Positions 63,317 to 64,000 of a DNA stretch of 64,000 bases are shown in pieces. Origin of the DNA: BP-464 sp045805505 (GTDB taxonomy: Bacteria > Actinomycetota > Thermoleophilia > Solirubrobacterales > Solirubrobacteraceae). The notes under the pieces were generated by a model. It was not told the origin of the DNA, searched no databases, and saw nothing but the letters and a program-made list of their open reading frames with translations. The position numbers were made by a program, and so were the translations under genes. The DNA is taken from assembly GCA_045805505.1 (NCBI GenBank), contig JBJMLA010000144.1:23809-87808 (forward strand), read 5' to 3'. Numbering within the stretch: the stretch's first letter is position 1; each line of letters opens with the position of its first letter.

Positions 63317-64000
63317 ATGGCCAAAGACCAGCCCACCACCCGTGCCGAAGTCCAGTCGATCATCGCGGAACGCGACATCCGGTTCATCCGGCTGTGGTTC
63401 ACCGACATCCTGGGCCAGCTGAAGTCGTTCTCCATCAACGCCGCCGAGCTCGAGGACGCCTTCGAGGGCGGCATGGGCTTCGACGGATCCTCGATCACCG
63501 GCTTCAACGCCATCGAGGAGTCCGACATGATCGCCATGCCGGACGCGTCGACCTTCGCGATCCTGCCCTGGCGTCCCGAGGAGCAGGGCGTCGCGCGGAT
63601 GTTCTGCGACGTGCTCACGCCCGAGGGCGATCCCTACGAGGGCGACCCGCGCTACGTCCTGCGGCGCGCGATCACCCGCATGGAGTCGATGGGCTTCGAC
63701 ACGTTCAACGTCGGGCCCGAGCTCGAGTACTTCCTGTTCAAGGACAAGAACGGCACCGAGGTCCTCGACGAGGGCGGCTACTTCGACCTGACGACGCTCG
63801 ACGCCGGCTCCGACGTGCGCCGCGAGACGGTCATCGCGCTCGAGCAGCTCGGGATCCACGTCGAGTACTCCCATCACGAGGTCGGCCCGTCCCAGCACGA
63901 GGTCGACATGCGCTACGCCGACGCGCTGAAGATGGCCGACGACTGCATGACCTACCGCATCACGGTCAAGGAGTACGCCATGAAGTACGGCTGGCATGCC
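63317..64000 (+). CDS. glnA: Glutamine synthetase type I, 5' part
   Basis: The first 228 codons are in the window; the gene runs off the right end. Type I features are present: FIRLWFTDILGQLKSFSI, GMGFDGSSITGF, the metal-binding GPELEYFLF, and SHHEVGPSQHEVDMRY. It makes glutamine from glutamate, ammonia and ATP. The shortish N-terminus and the F-x-W-F-T-D form resemble the GlnA forms common in Gram-positives and actinomycetes. The adenylylation site and C-terminus are outside the window. Confidence 0.97.
   Translation, partial: MAKDQPTTRAEVQSIIAERDIRFIRLWFTDILGQLKSFSINAAELEDAFEGGMGFDGSSITGFNAIEESDMIAMPDASTFAILPWRPEEQGVARMFCDVLTPEGDPYEGDPRYVLRRAITRMESMGFDTFNVGPELEYFLFKDKNGTEVLDEGGYFDLTTLDAGSDVRRETVIALEQLGIHVEYSHHEVGPSQHEVDMRYADALKMADDCMTYRITVKEYAMKYGWHA

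Overview
The window is a 64 kb piece of a high-GC, gene-dense bacterial chromosome, almost certainly from an actinomycete-type organism (Actinomycetota). The evidence is the LexA box of the form CGAAC-N4-GTTCG found three times, an ImuB/DnaE2 mutasome, strong GC bias at third codon positions, many GTG/TTG starts and 1-8 bp start/stop overlaps. A placement near Thermoleophilia/Solirubrobacterales is only a guess from gene content. No phage, IS element, CRISPR array or plasmid feature was seen; the region reads as ordinary chromosome.

Layout. (1) 1-12453 is a signalling block: an OmpR/HisK two-component pair, a LuxR-type regulator with a PAS hybrid kinase, a degenerate HD-GYP membrane protein, a soluble poly-HAMP/GAF hybrid kinase, a REC-PAS-GGDEF-EAL protein and a REC-HD-GYP protein. 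It holds genes both to make and to break c-di-GMP. (2) 12473-13132 is a small membrane-anchored collagen-like protein. (3) 13416-18773 encodes glycolate oxidase GlcDEF plus malate synthase, read leftwards from a shared divergent promoter that carries two inverted repeats around one dyad centre, facing an FCD/GntR regulator. (4) 18819-25874 holds that regulator, a hydratase, a RutA/DszA-like flavin monooxygenase, and the opposed OYE / acyl-CoA dehydrogenase / MaoC / CitE-lyase operon. (5) 26120-38756 is a 13-gene operon, 12 of whose genes overlap the preceding one: sugar-type ABC importer, two EthD-like proteins, a lactonase-like hydrolase, CoA ligase, two CaiB CoA-transferases, crotonase, RidA, MaoC, thiolase and a luciferase-like oxidoreductase. 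A FadR-type repressor, an alpha/beta hydrolase, a third CoA-transferase and a CoA-pyrophosphatase-like Nudix enzyme follow. Together these look like an uncharacterised CoA-dependent catabolic pathway.

(6) 42451-44585 is a housekeeping block: tRNA-Leu(GAG), two small zinc-ribbon genes, lexA, a cold-shock gene and RNase P RNA. (7) 44677-54775 has a second two-component pair, membrane proteins (a four-repeat COG4705-like protein, PAP2 phosphatase, two MFS transporters), a secreted subtilase with a RASWS repeat tail and a membrane HD-GYP protein. The last two share a tandem upstream motif. (8) 54853-61162 is the SOS mutasome: imuB, a DUF6504-like gene, a pilin-like gene and dnaE2. (9) 61241-64000 has a membrane cytochrome c, a c-di-AMP (ydaO/yuaA-type) riboswitch before a membrane protein of unknown role, a CMD-like protein without its cysteines, and the 5' part of glnA.

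Main leads: the overlapping CoA-pathway operon with a probable hetero-CoA-transferase; the c-di-AMP riboswitch on an unknown gene; the identical placement of the SOS box at the starts of imuB and dnaE2; the RASWS-tailed protease; the concentric palindrome at glcD/gntR; and a set of GT-N3-AC palindromes that may define one regulon. All functional calls are by motif reading only; no database search was possible.
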